Shown one piece after another: positions 1 through 13,879 of a DNA stretch of 64,000 nt. Each line of letters begins with the position of its first letter. Position 1 is the stretch's first letter. The notes beneath the pieces are model-generated. The model had not been told where the DNA came from. It worked only from the letters and a program-made list of their open reading frames with translations, and did not search any database. The stretch is from the NCBI GenBank assembly GCA_021396245.1, contig WNYE01000007.1:248001-312000 (forward strand), read 5' to 3'. This DNA comes from Sporothrix humicola (taxonomy: Eukaryota > Ascomycota > Sordariomycetes > Ophiostomatales > Ophiostomataceae). The position numbers and the translations under genes are program-made.

Positions 1-3000
1 CATGGCCAGGCCATCGGCAGCCAATCATGTGTTGTCATTCGACTCTTTTAGCCCACTGCCCCTTGTTTGAGAAAAACAAAAGACCACGGCCCAACAATAG
101 GTGCAAACGTCACGCTTTCTGGAGCAAAGGCTCCCCTGACTAACAAATCTCACAGGCACCGACTGAACAGGCACAAGAAGCACAGCACAGAGATGTTTCA
201 AAACAGCCGCTTTGCCACCAGTTGATTGGCTGCACACCATCTGATCTTTTGTTCCATGTTTCAACCTGTTCTTTTTGCTGCCTTTTCCTGATTGTTTCCA
301 TCCTCTGCGTTTTTGTTGTTCGTGAGGGTGTACATACGTGTACGGAGTACTTCGAACAAGTTTCTTTCGCCCATGACTCGAGTGCACATGCAGGACATTT
401 GCAATTGATCCACGCGAGCCGTCGCATCTCAGCGGAGACAACGGAGAGCGGCAAGCAAGCTTAAAACTCTCGTTATGTTTTTTGCTCCGTTCTACTAATT
501 TCTTATGGTTATGTTCCTACAACGGAAGCACCCTTGATGTCCTTTAGCTCCGAAAATATGGCCGGACGTCGACAACCATCACGTCGTCGATCCTGGGAGG
601 CTACTCGAGGAAAAAGAAAGAAAAAAAAGGGAGAAAACCTTGGTGTTTTCACAAGGACAGCCCAGGTCAAGCCAGTTCACCAAAAGAGACGATCCAATAA
701 ACCGCACAGCATTGCTCTGTGCTCGAAGTGGACTTGGCGATGCACCAACGTTCCATCCAGAGCTGGTGTCGCACTGCTGCGTCTGTGCACTTATTTTCTG
801 CGTGTGTCCGTGGCCGAAGTGTTCGAGCAAAACACGGATTTCTGTGTTCCCTTTGCACGACCTCAGAGCTGGGGTTCGATCTCCCGAGATACAGAGATAC
901 AGAATTTCAGATTACGGATTTTATTTTTATTTTTGCTTCACTGCGCACAAGTCGTTTTTGACGCCACATTCTCGTATCCTATCAGATCTATCGTTTCCAT
1001 CACCCTCGAACCCCTTGTCCATCTACAAACTCTACAAAAGGGACAAGAAGCTAACGAAGCGAACGCCTCTTTCTCGAGCTTCTCACAGAAAACAATCAGG
1101 CACAGGCCACTAAAATCAGATCTCGCCGGACCATGGCCTCTAGCTCAATGCTCGTGAAACATCGTGCGGCGGCTCTTCTCGGTGCCTTCCAGGGCATCCC
1201 CCTGTGCATTTGGTCAATTCCTATTTGTTCACCGCTGGAGATGGGTGTTCTTGTCAAGTCACCTTGCTTTTAATGCCTCTGTTAACGCTCCCGACAGGGG
1301 ATATTTTTGTCGCTTTCAACAATGCGAACCATACGACCCCCGTTCCTTACCCCCGTGCTCGTCCCATCTTTCTCTCTTTCTCTCTCACGTTCCCTCTCTT
1401 CCCCTATCCCATGTTTCTCGGCGAGATCCCGTCACAGGGGATGCTAAATTACATTACCAAGGAGTAGGGAGAGAGAAGTGCACAGCCAGAAGAGCAGGTA
1501 AAAAATGGAAATGGACATGGGCTTGTGCTTGGATGACGAGCCACGCGGAGTTGTGGCTATGCGAACCTGAGTGGTCCGCTTTGCTTTTTTAAATGTGCTC
1601 GCTTCTCCTGTTTCGAAACCACGTTGTTTCTCCTTGATTTGGGTCACTACTCGGAGGGATTGGATGACAATGGGCCCTCATTCTCTGCCTGTCGACCCTT
1701 CTAATAAAATGCACGTGAAGGAGACCTATGTTGGGCAGCAAACGCCCACAATATCCGTCTTCTTCACCAGACACCTCACAAACTCTCAACTTTAGCTTCA
1801 CTCTTCAGACGGTGTATTCCCCTCTATTTGCAACATCGCAACCTTAACCGCAAAAGCCAGTCGTCCCAAAAAGCCAAGGCCCGATTGGCGATGGACCGTC
1901 GTCAGTCGTCGGACGATCGCCGTCTGGCTAACCATAAATCCACACCTGGGCCGGACCCCGCCAGCACAGGAAAAGTTTAGGGGCCTCGAGGGACCACCGC
2001 ACATCATATCGTCAGACTTCTCCTCTCCTCATAGGGCCCCATCTCACTCTCCATCTTTCCACATATCGTGGATCGGAATGGGCATCAGTGGGCCACGATG
2101 TTGGAGAAAAGATGGGGTATAAATCCCGTAATTGAAAATTTGAAAACGAGGAAAGGAAGAGGACAAAAAGAGCCCGCATATGTGGCGGCGCCAAGTAGTA
2201 CAACACTTGGAAATAAAGTAATAACGCCGCATCGCATCGGGGAACATCGCCAACGTGACGACATTGTCGCTAGGACTTGCTGTCATTTCGGGAGGTCTGG
2301 AGAAACGTTTGCTCTCGAATTTCCTGGGGTAGCTCTCGGAGTCATTCCTCCAGAGTATCACCAAAAAACCATCTCCAGACCGGCCAAGTCTTCCAAGATC
2401 TTCGCGTGGCATCATGTCGGCGGCTTCCCCATGGTTCCATGCAAGACTACCATCATAGCCTGCCGCTATAGTGCGGAGAAAAGAAAGACAAGAAAGAAAG
2501 AAGGGTTTCCACGATGTAATACTTCTTCCATTTCACTTTTGGCCCCCATTCCCGCTCCGAGAAAGGCCCGGACAGGTACAGGGAAGCGCGTGCGTGATAG
2601 TTTGCAGTTCTCTTTTCCTGTGACACACGCCTGCCTGCCTTGTGCCATCCGTCTCTTGCTTTCCACTGCTTCCACCTGCCATTTGATCTACAGACAAGAC
2701 GGCAACGTTTCGTCTGAACATAGCTGCAGGGTTCAGAGCGTGCAGAGCATGCAGATGGCAGACGGGAATATGCGTTCGCGCACATTGTCCACTTTCTTCA
2801 CATGTTCTCCGACGGCCGATCACCATCCCAAGTTCCCAAGTGTTGTTGACCGTTATTCCGCGGCGTTGCATCCTGATGTGCTTGATGTTCCTGCTGTGTG
2901 AAAAAAGGGCCGTTCGCGTAGCATCGTCCACTCTTTAACTCTAATTCTTGTCTCCTTGTCTGATCTTGAAGGAAGAAAGAAGAAGAATGTAAAATGCAAA

Positions 3001-3454
3001 TCCGGTGCGTGCCGAGCAGCTTGTAGTTTGCCAAAAAAGAATGCAGAGCAAGTCAATTATTCTATCGTTGGGTGCCAAGAAAGCATGGCAAAAAGCTAGG
3101 AAAGCAAAAAGAACGCAGTAAAGCAACCTGTCTAGTGATATAACGCCGTTGGCAATGCGTGGAAACGTGAAAGAAAGGCAGAAAAAAAGAAGCAACGTCA
3201 TCAACAACCAAAGATCCAACACTGATGTTCGGTCCGTCCCAGAGTGACGTGATCCAAAAGAGTCGTCGGGCAACAAGAAAACATTCAGCGTCCCACCCGC
3301 TCCGGTGTCTCCTTGTAAACAGAAGCAACGGCAAGAACAACCAAGCTATTCCACCAAAAATGTATACCGTATAATATCCTATATGTATCCAGAAACCAAA
3401 AAGAAAGTAAAGACAAAAGAATAAAGGCAATGCAGTCGTTACAAAAGAAATTCG
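1..3454. other. Intergenic, no supported gene
   Basis: No convincing gene is seen in these 3.4 kb. A run open from an ATG at 2098 to a stop ending at 2901 (plus strand, 267 aa) has mixed codon use, is rich in Arg, Ser, Cys and His and shows no family I recognise; I do not call it a gene. A 46-codon frame begins at an ATG in good context at 1133 (GCCGGACCATGGCC) after a CAAC/CT-rich stretch and stops at 1273; it could be a short leader peptide or chance. A TACGGAGTAC 10-mer lies at 341-350. The part near 3455 is the probable 3' UTR of the F-box/WD40 gene. Confidence 0.5.
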
Positions 3455-5990
3455 TTAAAAGGGTGTGGCGGTCTCGGCAGAGACTTGCGGCGCCTGGGCC
3501 TCCGGAACGGTCCAGTCCATGTGCTGCGCAGTCGCGGCCGCGACATCATCCGACGCGGGAGCGGGCGGCGCACAGATGGCGTCGTTTGCGTTGGCCGTCT
3601 CCAGCATGTCGATGCCGTCGATACCAGCGCCAAAGTCCATCACCAGAATCTTGGGATCCTGACCCGTGCTGATGATGCGGCGGTAGTCGCTCTTGGCGCT
3701 CAGCACCCAGCTTTGGTGCCACTGCGGGAAGTCCAGAAGCTGCTGACCGGTCTCCATGTCAAATACCTTGATGTCGCGGTCGTAGCTGGCGCTGACAAGA
3801 CGGCCCGAGACCGAGTCGATGTGCAGGCTCCGCACCAGGCTCTCGTGGGCCTTCATCTCGCGCACGCACTCGCCCGTGTTAGCGTCCCAGATGCGAATAA
3901 CGCGGTCATTACCCGCCGACGCAACAAAACGCCCATCCTCGGAGAACTGGCTGCACGCCAGGCCCTTGGTATGACCAGTGAACTCGCGGATCGCCTTGCC
4001 CGTCTCAATGTTCCACAGCTTGACGCGGAAATCGCCCGAGCACGACACGATGGTGTTACCACGCATCTGCACTGCATTGACAGGGCCCGAGTGGCCCCGC
4101 AGCTGCTTCAACATGGCACCGGTCTCGCGGTCCCAGACACAAATTGTGACGTCCTTGCTACACGTGATAATGTAGCGGTCATCGAAGCAGAGGTCCAGGA
4201 CAGCAGCCGAATGGTGCTGCAGGCGGCGGATGGGGCGGTAGCCGGACTTAACGGAGTAGACGATGCACGAGCCGTCAGAGCTGCCGGTCACGAGGATGCG
4301 GTTGTCGTACTGGAGGCACAGGATCGAGGCCGAGTGGTGCATGGGGAAGCTGACAGCTGCCGGCATGCTGTTGGAGCTACGGGTATGATAGGCCGTGGTG
4401 ATATAATGGGCGGGCTGGCCATCGTCGTCGTAGAGAAGCTTGGGGTCGCGAACGACTTCGGGAGGGCCAATGACAAGACGGCACGCAAGGGTCTTCATGT
4501 CCCAGATGCGAATCGTCTTGTCACGGGAACCCGTGATGATCTTTTGTCTGTGAATCATGTTAGCATGTAATAATATTTGGTGTCTTGGGTGAGGCTGGGA
4601 CGTACTCGTCAAATTGCAAACAGTAGATGCTATCAGAGTGGCCATTGAGGTAGACCGGGCGGGTCTTGCCCTCCTGCCAGCGGCGGTCGAGCTCCTGCTT
4701 CACACGGTAGATCTGACGCCAATCGCAAGAGGGGCGAATCGAAGGGACACCCAGACCAACGCCAGGCTGGACAGGGCCGCTGGTGGCATAAGTGGTCGTC
4801 TTCTCGCGAAGGAACGACTCACGCCAGATGTGCTGGTTCTTGACGGCCAGATTCCAATGGCGGGAGACACGGGACGCGGCAGAAAGGCCAGCCGCATCGA
4901 GCTCGGACAGGATCATAATGGCCAGCTCCATCGGCAGATTGCCAACAAAGTCGACCTTGGTAATGTCAAGCTGCGGGGCCTCGCCGGACGCCAGGGCGCT
5001 GTACGACTCCTGGACGTTGGCCTCGTCGGCGCTGTCAGCCTCGGAAGCCGTGATGGCGATGCCAATGCCAGACTCGCGGTCGTTGTCCTGCTGGAGCCAC
5101 TTGGGCTGCAGCATCTGAAGAATATCAGTCTGGAAGGCAGCCGCAGCCGCAGCGCGAGCAGCACCCCCGGTGTTAGGTGGGATGACAGGCGGGCGCGAGC
5201 GGAGGCCAGGCGGGCCATTCATAGACGACAAACCACCGGGCAGAGGCGCAGACGAAGACAGTGTGGGGACAATAGGGATGTTGTCATCATCCAAATCGCC
5301 CGTGTCGCGAATGGGATATCTTGTGGCTTCGGGGGCCATCGAATCGGCATAGGCGTTTGTCGAGCTTGACTGGGAGGGGCCGGCAGCCATGGAGAAATCG
5401 TTGTCGAAGACGCGCGAATGGCGGAAGCTAGCCACCTGGCGAACACGGCGCCAGCTAGAGAAGTTGTGGGAGGTCGTCGGGCGAGCGTCGGCATTCGCCG
5501 GCTGCAGACGAACGGGCAGCTTGCCCTGGGCCTGAGACTGCGGCTGAGGCTGGGCGCTCGACTGGGACTGGGAGTGTGCGTGGGAGGAACGGAGGAGGCG
5601 GTTGGGAAGAAAGTGGGAGGACGTATTGGCAGCATCGTCGGCGCCCGAAGCAGTCTTGCCGCCGGCGAAGGAAGCGCGGCGCTGGATGAAGCCATGGAGA
5701 GAGACTGAGGCACGACGGATCATGCCCTTGATGGCCTTCTTCCCAGGAGCCGACGAGGAGCCAGCAACAGCAGCCTCCACGTCGTCGTCGTGGTCGTCAT
5801 CGCCATCCTCCACAGCGCATCCACCCAGGTTGTGGTTGTTCATCGCCAGGCTCTGCCTGTTGAAGTGTCCCGAACTAGGGCCAGCCTCGCCGACGCCAGC
5901 GCCACGAACGCCATGGGCTGTGTTGTGGAAGTCGTCCATGCTCAGCCGGGCGGACTTCCGCGTCCTGTTGCTAGTGCCAAGACCAGGCAT
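3455..5990 (-). CDS. fwd-1: F-box/WD40 protein of SCF ubiquitin ligase, FWD-1/beta-TrCP type
   Basis: Two exons are supported: 5990-4606 and 4547-3455, with a 58-bp intron (donor GTACGT, branch TGCTAAC, acceptor CAG). Splicing joins QFDE to QKIITGSRDK and gives 825 aa. The N-terminal 340 residues are low-complexity, rich in Ser, Ala and Gly. An F-box lies at about 347-390 (LPMELAIMILSELD...ASRVSRHWN). Seven WD40 blades follow from about 450 to 770, the first split by the intron. The blade wording (HHSAAVLDLCFDD, ITCSKDVTICVWDR) is closest to Slimb/beta-TrCP as I know them. The family picks phosphorylated substrates for SCF ubiquitination; Neurospora FWD-1 targets the clock protein FREQUENCY. 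Orthology to FWD-1 is inferred. The main alternative is another F-box/WD40 class such as Met30/SconB or Cdc4. Antisense frames up to 361 codons across the GC-rich exon are shadows. Confidence 0.85.
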
Positions 5991-8900
5991 ATCGAAAGCG
6001 GTGTCGAGGAGAGGAATTGGGTGTCGGTCGGAAGGGAGGAGAAAAGACTAGAAAGTCGATGCGGCAATGGATGAGAAGAACATGTGAGGTTCAGTCGCGA
6101 TGTCGAGAAGTGAATAGACAGCACTGTGCGATGGTTGCGGATAAGAGGACAACGAGCGTGTTGTTGGGCACGGGACAGGCTTTTTTGTTTTGGTCGTTCC
6201 CTTTTGGTCGTTGTGTTTTGGATTTTGGACGAAATTACCAGGGGGTCGAGTTTGGTCCAGTGCGACTTGCGCTGAAAAAAAGCGGCGGATATTGCACGAG
6301 GGTGTAATATCGCAGCGACGGCAGAGAATAAAGAATGTGACAAAAGAAAAGGAAGGAAACGAGAGGAAAGAAAACGATCGCACAGCCTTGCACGAGGGAC
6401 GTCGTGATGGCAGAAAAGAAAGATGGGGAAAACAGTGATAAGAAGGTGGATGAAGTTGGGTAACTGTGCCAGAAAATCTGGAGAAAACAAGAATGGGCTC
6501 CACGAACCAGGTGCAAGTGGGCACGGGTTTGGTCTTTTGGGAAAGAAAGGCCCCTGAGTTGCCGCACCTAAATTCGGAAAGAGCCACCAAGTCTCCCTTT
6601 CCCCTTTTTCCCTTCAATTCCTTCATTTCTTTGACCGTTCGCCCTTGCAAAGCAGACTTTTTCGCACTAAAACAGGGAGTCGCGACCAACTAGTGACGCC
6701 TTGTCGCTACAAAATACATGGTTACAGCGGTCGCGCCTTCCGTCAAGGCTGTGAGGCCCTATGGTCTGGGCCGGCGTTGGCTATTGACTTCTTAGGGTGC
6801 GCTAGAAAACTAAAACTTTTTTTCTTTCTTTGAGGCGGGAGGCAAAATTTTTCTTTTCGTAGACGGTTGAGATTTCCCCAATTCCGGTTCCTGGGGAACA
6901 ATTGGGTACAGGAGGCAAGAATGCGGTGAGAGCGCGTCGATCAAGCGAGATCTAGAGCCAATCCGACTGGCTGGACACGGCTGCCGGCCAACCTAGGCTG
7001 TGTAAGAGATTGTTAGAGGGAAGGAGGCACTGCGCCTGGCCGAAGCCAGCAGCCAGTTAGCGGGCTCGGCCACGCCGCCCACGGAAGAAGAAGGAGCGAA
7101 GAGGCGGACAAAACGAGCGAGGAGAAGGAACGAATGACAGGAAGAGCATACGAGCATACGAGAATGCGGTGAACATGGCAGGTGCAATCGTCGCAATTGC
7201 TGCATTTGCTGCATTTCGCTGCATTCACTACAGTCATGGGCAACGGCCAATCAGCGCCTGCCACGGACAGAAGTGAATAGCCACAGATGAGGTACACGAA
7301 ATGGAGGGAAGGAACGGCCATTCATGGCTTCCAAGAATGGGAGACTGGCAATTCAGGAAAAGGGGCAAAAGGCAAACATTCTCGACGGTTGAAAAGCATG
7401 AACTGAACAAACATTGAATCTCATATCGAGGAAAGACGACAGCGAAGAATTGGAATGCGCGCACACGCACCGGCCATGTGAAGACGGCATGCATCGTGCA
7501 GATGTCTGAAACATCGTGTTGAAGGGGGCAAGCAGTGTCTCTGTTCAGCTCAACCAAAATTGAATGTCGAGGCTTTTTGGCGATGCAGCATCTTGCCTGC
7601 AGCTGAGGCCTTCTTCTCTCTTCTCGATTTTGCCTCTTTTTGTTCTACTCCCCTTGCCCTTTTGTTTCTCTTCTACTTTTCGTCTTCCCCTCATTTTCCC
7701 GTCTTTGCAGAGCATACTCCATCGTCACGTTGCTACATCGCCTAGATTTTCCCCTCCGCACCGACGAACAGACACAGAACAGACACAGACTCGTCGTGAG
7801 CGCACTGGCACAAATGGCCTCAAATGGAAGAAAGACAAAGAGGCAGAAGCCAAAATAGGTCGCCGAGAACGGGGTGCAAATGCAAGAAAGAGGCCAGAGC
7901 TCGACGAACCAAACTTCGCGTGCAGAACGGGGTAGCGAAGAGGCACGATCTGTGCACCTCGTCTACAAGATACAGGACAAGATGCATCCTGTGGCTGTTT
8001 CTTTGGTAGAGGCACAGAGCTCAACAGCGGGGTCTGTTTCATGCGCGAGGTCGACAACAAGGCAATTCGGGCGGCTTGTGCTCGCCATGCGGCGTTGTGG
8101 CGATCGATGGCTCAACATCCTCCCGCCACCAAGTCAAAGTGATGTTTTGTATCTGTTCAACAAGGACAGACCTTGACCGGCCATGCATGCCCTCGACAAG
8201 GACAGCGGTGCCATGCGTGGAACGTTGACAATGGCACCGGACAGCGGCAGCGACGTCGGTGACGATACACCAGTTCATTCAATTGCGTACGTTCTTTTAT
8301 GGTTAACCGCGCCAACCACTCGCATGAGCACCACGGTCAGATGCCGGCAGACGACTGGTGACAGATCGTGAGCAGATGATGGTGCGCGGACAATGGTGGA
8401 CAGGGACATGACATCGCATCTCACAACACGCACCCGACGCCCAAATTGCATCAATAAAAAAAAATAAAAATAAAAACATCACAAAAGCAACAATGCTGCA
8501 TCATCTCATCATCTCATCACCGCATCTCCGCAGCATGCCGGTACTCATCTTGACAATATCTTCATTTCGGGATATTTCTTGACTGACATGACGAACGACA
8601 CCAGGTGGTGTGTCTGGAGCACCGCTACTGCACTTGCTACTGCACTCTGCTGTCTCTATTGACTGTCTTGTCTCGGGCCGCTCTGTGACCATACCCCATC
8701 TCGACCTTTTCCCATGCCATCTCATATGGATGCCTCCGACTCGCCTGGCTGCTCCACGGCAGCGTGGACAGCAACACTAGAGAGGCTCTAGGGACCGGGC
8801 CCATGTCTCACTTCTATTTTTGCCTGCGCGTGTCTCATTTTACATGTCTCGCGCTGTTCCTGGCAGATGTCTCTCTTTGATTTGGGCCTGCACGAGGCAT

Positions 8901-11545
8901 CTCCCTTGGCCTTGGAAGGGTCTTTTATTCATAAACTAATATCACAGGAAAAAACAACACAGGAATAGGTTCATTCGGGTCAAAAATTACCGCCGAAAAG
9001 GAATGAGAAAGCACAAAAAATGAAAGAAAACGAATAGGCAAGTCAGCAAACGAAAAGCCGAGTAATTGGGCGGAATTCAAGACCAATACTCCTTTTCTGA
9101 TGTCTTAACCGGCTCTGTTAAGATGCGGCGTGTCGGCTCCGATGTCACTTACAAGAAAGAACGACATGACGATCTGACCGCGAATGCCCTCCTTGTGCGC
9201 CATCGCCTCCTTGCGCCGGATTGTCCTTGCAGTGCGTGGGATAGCAAGGCAAATACCGGCCTGGGCAGATTGGGCATTACTTCCAATATTTCAAGTGAGG
9301 GACCTCTTTTGAGAGAGAAAAATATGCACGCAGGATGCGCATCAGCAAGCAAAGGGAGGCCGAGATGTGATCGCCTTGCATGCTTTGCATGCTGAGGTGA
9401 CAGCCAGAGAGAGGCCCAAGCAACTGCGAACGCCGGCTTCCAGCAAGATGCTGTGCCAAAAAGGCTGGTCTTACAGCGCACATGCATATCTGGCCAATCG
9501 AATGCAACGCTGTCATGCCCTTTGGGCTTCACCTTATCCCTCTTCACATTGTTCCTTATTCTCTCTTATTTTCGCCGTCTTCTTTTTCTTTTTGTGCTTT
9601 GTGTTTTATGCCTCCTCGGTGCCCCCTGCTGCAACTTTCATGTGTTACCATTTTATTCGTTTGCCGTTGTTCATCACCTTTCGCCGCCACCACAATTGCC
9701 AAATTCAACAAAACTCAACCTCCCCGCTGCAACGACCCCTGTCCGATCATCCCCATGTTTCCCGCCTCCCTTCTGCGTTTGTTCTAGCTCTGCCATTTTG
9801 CCTATGATTTTGCTTCCATTTGATATGGCTTTTTCTCATGTTGTCACGTTTTCGTATTTATCTCTCAAAAAAATATTTTGAGCTCCTGTCTCAAGAGCAC
9901 ATCGCCAACCTTTCTTTTTGCCCGCATCTTCCGATCATTTCCCCTTTTCTGTTTTTATCTCGCATTTTCCCGTTGTACCTCGCCCGCTGTGCATGTGTCT
10001 AACACAGCACACCCCGTTTTTTTGCGTTTTCGCGTTTTTGCTATTTCGCTGATCCCATGCATTTCGTGAGATTTGCTGTGCTCCTCCCCCTTGCAGCCTC
10101 GCCCCGTCCACCATTCTTTGTATTCACACTTGCACCGTTAGCCGTCATTCTTGTAACTTGTACTCCATATCTGTACTTTTACTTGCACTTGTATGCATCT
10201 CTCCTCCGTTTCTCGCTGCTCTATCTGTCGCTCCACAGCCCACTTGTCTCTTTTGGGCCACAGCGCAGGGTCCGCCTGCCTATTTCTGTGCTTTTTGCTG
10301 CTTGGAACGACGCACGACCACGAGCTTGACCCGTCCGTCATGCAAGGTGTGAACATCCCTCCCCGTTCCCCTCACAGGCCCGGCGGGCGAGGGAGGATGA
10401 TATGAGAAATGCACAATGGTAATCATGGCATAGGTGTCCAAGAACGCGGGCAATGATGGGCAAAATCAGAGAAGGAACACAAAAGAAGCCAGAAATACCG
10501 AAAGCCAAAAGGCACAAAAAAAAGACAAAAACAACCTCGCAAAGGGAGAGGCGGGGCCACCTGAGAGTATCAACGACAGGGGTCAAGGGGGAGCCATTGG
10601 GAAAAGCTGCATGTAAGTGCCCCATGTAAGTCCCAGGAAAGCTTGGAAGCTAGGACCACTCCTGTCACTTCTTGCCACTTTTCTTTCTTTTGGAAGCTGT
10701 TCGCAACCGGCACCCTGCAGAGGTAAAAGAAGGAAAAGATACAAACGTGGATGCAGCCGCTCGGCCAAGATGGGGCAAGAAAACGACACAAAAAAAGAAA
10801 AGGACAAAAGAAATAAGAAAAGAAGACCGACAGACGCAGGGAGACTCTCTCAAGCACACCTTTCGCTCACCCTGGTTCCTTCTTCCTTTCATTTTCATTT
10901 TTTTTCTTCTTACCTATCCCCCCTCCCCTCCTTCTCCTTGATCGTTGGCATTCACATTGACGGGAGGGAGCAAGACAAGCGTCGGAGGTTTAATTTGTAC
11001 CCCATCTGCTGTTTCTGTCTTTCTTTCTTGTCTCTGCTTTTTTGCCTCTTGCTTTCTTTTCTCCTTCTCTTTTTTCTGTTTTTGTCTCGCTCTTCATCGT
11101 CATCTCTGCTTCGTTGCGTTCCATTGCATCTAGCTCCTTGCTTTGCCAAACACGCGACTTTCACTCAGCACGCAGACACCCAACCAAGAACATAACGGCC
11201 CAGGGAGACGACGACAGTCAGCAATACCAAACAAACGGTTACAAACAAACATTACAACACAAGATCAAACGGAAGCAAATAGGGAAGCTCGCACGACATA
11301 AGCAAACGACAGCCGAAGTGACAAACGGCTCTCACGGCATCCTACATCAACATCTACACAGGGAGAAACGCTCCCGGGTACACACATCACCACATCACGA
11401 AGGAGCTCGTTTGTCTGTTCTCTGGGGATATATTAGACTCGTGAGGGCGCCGTTCGAGCCAGCGTCGCCGTAGAAGTCATTATCAGCATCAGGACTCCCG
11501 TGGCTGGACTCTGCTCGACAACGACCATTCTATTCACAACTCACA
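5991..11545. other. 5.5-kb divergent upstream region
   Basis: This region separates two divergent genes, the F-box/WD40 gene (-) and the 2EXR-like gene (+). I see no coding gene. The minus-strand frame at 6689-6048 (213 aa) lies in the upstream/leader region of the F-box gene and looks like a by-product of pyrimidine-rich sequence. The plus strand carries CT-rich blocks at about 9530-10250 and 10860-11120, followed by a CAAC/CAAA-rich stretch up to the ATG at 11546, which resembles a promoter and long 5' UTR. Short tandem TGCATTTGC-like repeats lie near 7195-7227. A near-palindromic CCCTTGGCC...GGAAGGG lies near 8901-8922. Confidence 0.5.
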
Positions 11546-13879
11546 ATGGCTTGCTCCAACTCCAACCCGGCCTACTGGTCGCTCTTCAGCCACAGTAATG
11601 AAAACAAGAGGTGAGTTCCACAGATCAATTTCATTTATTTTTTTACTTCGTCAGATCGTCGAATGACCATCAACTAACTTGACAGAAAATTGTCTGTGCG
11701 CCCCGTGTTCGCGCGGTTCAAGAGGTCTGGCAAAGTCCGTGAAATCATCGACCAGGACGGGCTCATAGACGGCCGGCAGAGTGTGGCAGAGACCACGCGG
11801 TCCATCTCCCGGAGCACGTACTATGCCGAGTCGTCAAGGGAGGGTGCCTACTCCGTCAACAGCTCGGCACCCATGAGCATGACCAAGAAGATCTCGCAGC
11901 CAGTACTGAGGGCCATTCGGAGCATCCGGCACTTTGAGCTTCTTCACAGCATCTCTGACGTCGATTTGCGCGGCAACGCGTCTCTCGCCAACAGTTACGA
12001 TCGCGGGACCAGCTTCGACCAAGGCTACAGCTTTGGTTATGGGAGCAGCTATGATAACGGATATGGGCATGGGAGGGCCCGCGGAGCACCGACCATGGTT
12101 GACCCCAACCAGTATTGCTATCCTAGCAGTCACCATTCACCATCACACACAGAAGCGTACCAAACATTGAGCCATTCAAGAACGTCCAGCCAGCGCCAGA
12201 CAAGTCGCTTTTTGGCGCTGCCCCAAGAGATCCGCGATGAAATTTACGCCTACGTCTTTTACTCGACGCGCCTCACCATGGGCCGGCGCGTTACCTGCGC
12301 ACCACCCCCAGATTCCATGTCGTCGTGCCCTGGGTCAGCATGCTCTACGCGCACCATGTCACCAGAGCCGGGCGAAGCTCACGATAGCCACCAGCAATGC
12401 CAGTCGACACAGTCCTCGACTGGGCGCGTCATTACACATGTCAAACCTGCTCGCAACTCTATGGCGCTCTTCCTTGTCTGCCGCCAAATCACACGCGAGC
12501 TCGTCAGCGACAATGCCTGGATCGGCCAGGTTCTGTTCAACTTTGAGGACGCGGCGACCATGCTGGACGTCTTGGGCGGTGTTTTCGCGACGCCAGCACA
12601 GCGCAGCCTCGTAAAGGAAGTGCGCGTGCGCGAGGGCGGTCTGTTTGTCCACCAACGACTACCATCCCTGCCACCATTACCATCCGTGCCAGAGTCGGCA
12701 GAAGAGTCAACAGAAGGGTCGTCCACGTCATCTGCACAACAACAACAGCAACAGCGGCAATTCCGCCAACGGTTCCTGCTCCTCGGCGGACTCATGCGCC
12801 TACTTCCCGGCCTCTGTCTCGACCGCCTCACCATTCTCCCCGCGCTGCCCTGCCGCGTCCACAAGTCCACGCGCTGCCACAACCTGCCCAGCGTCAACAT
12901 GTACAACATGAGTGTTACCAGCCACCCGCCACCGCCCGTCAGTCTGGCTGCGCCGCACGAGATGCTCGCCGAGCTGCTCCACGCCGGCAGCGGCTGGAAG
13001 GAGCTGTGCTACGTGCACCACGACACGGCCATGCTCGCCGCCGACAAGCACCGACCTAGCTCGATCGAGGCTATGATGGTTAACATGGGCTTCTGGGACG
13101 CCGACATGGACACGTACGACGATGTCTTTGCCGAGGCAGAGCGCGCCGACCGCCAGGAGGAAGAAGAAGCAGCGCGCATGCTGTTCTTGGAGGAGGATGA
13201 GGAACAGCAGGAGGGTGAGAATACACTGTTCATGCCGCAGCACCGCCGGCATCGCCGCCTCGGCAGCCTGTTTGCATCCTACTCAGCGCGCAAAGAGTAC
13301 CGCCTGCCTCGGTGGCGCCACCTCCTGACAGAACGCGACGGGCTCATCCCGGCCAACAACGACGCCGCCAAGTCGACCGCATCATCCACATCCACATCCA
13401 ACGCTGCTGGCTGGAACGTCAGCATTGATGCCGTCATTGACGAGGGATTTTATGAGGGTGACACGCCGCGCAGCACCATTTCTGTCTACGGCGTGCGCGG
13501 CGGCCAGGCCATGTGGCCCATGGAAACGCTTGAGGATGTGCACGACAGCCGCATCCGCGGCGAGGATTTCATGGTCATTGTGCGGCGCGGCGACGGCGAG
13601 GATGAGGGGGAAGACACCAGCACGATCTGTCCAACAAAGAGCTTCAACGGACCCTCCAAGAAGAAGGCCGACCCGTCCAAAGCCATCTGGGCCGAGTCGG
13701 TCGGCAACCCGTACCCGTTTAAAGAGGGCGACCCGCGCGCACTGGGCTACGGAACTCGGTGGGAGACGCTGCGCCCCGTCCTGTTCCCCTGGGACCACCT
13801 GCAGGCCACACGCAGCCGGCACGATCGGTACCGGCACCGCGACGAGTATGTTGTGCGGTCGCAGCGGAGAAGGGTGTGA
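11546..13879 (+). CDS. 2EXR/F-box-like protein of unknown function
   Basis: Two exons are supported: 11546-11610 and 11686-13879. The 75-bp intron has donor GTGAGT, branch CAACTAACTT and acceptor GACAG. The product is 752 aa, starting MACSNSNPAYWSLFSH and crossing the junction as NENKR-KLSVRP. Without the first exon the frame has no ATG near its start, which supports the splice. At about 197-220 there is the motif FLALPQEIRDEIYAYVF, the F-box-like 2EXR signature common in fungal proteins. It is followed by the usual partner segment (ALFLVCRQITREL near 275). A short poly-Gln run sits near 365, and an acidic Glu-rich stretch near 495-520. The C-terminus is basic. Many fungal 2EXR proteins are uncharacterised. 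A role as an SCF adaptor is possible but not shown, since no substrate-binding repeat is visible. Confidence 0.8.

Noticed and set aside
807..890. tRNA-like boxes (GTGGCCGAAGTGTTCGAGC ... GGGGTTCGATCTCCC)
   Set aside because: The A- and B-box words look right, but the acceptor stem does not pair, the T stem needs wobble pairs at its ends, and no clear anticodon arm forms.
3485..4570. 361-codon plus-strand frame opposite the F-box/WD40 gene
   Set aside because: It mirrors the WD40 exon in a GC-rich region and has no domain of its own.
6048..6689. 213-codon minus-strand frame upstream of the F-box gene
   Set aside because: It lies in the probable leader of that gene and has no recognised domain.
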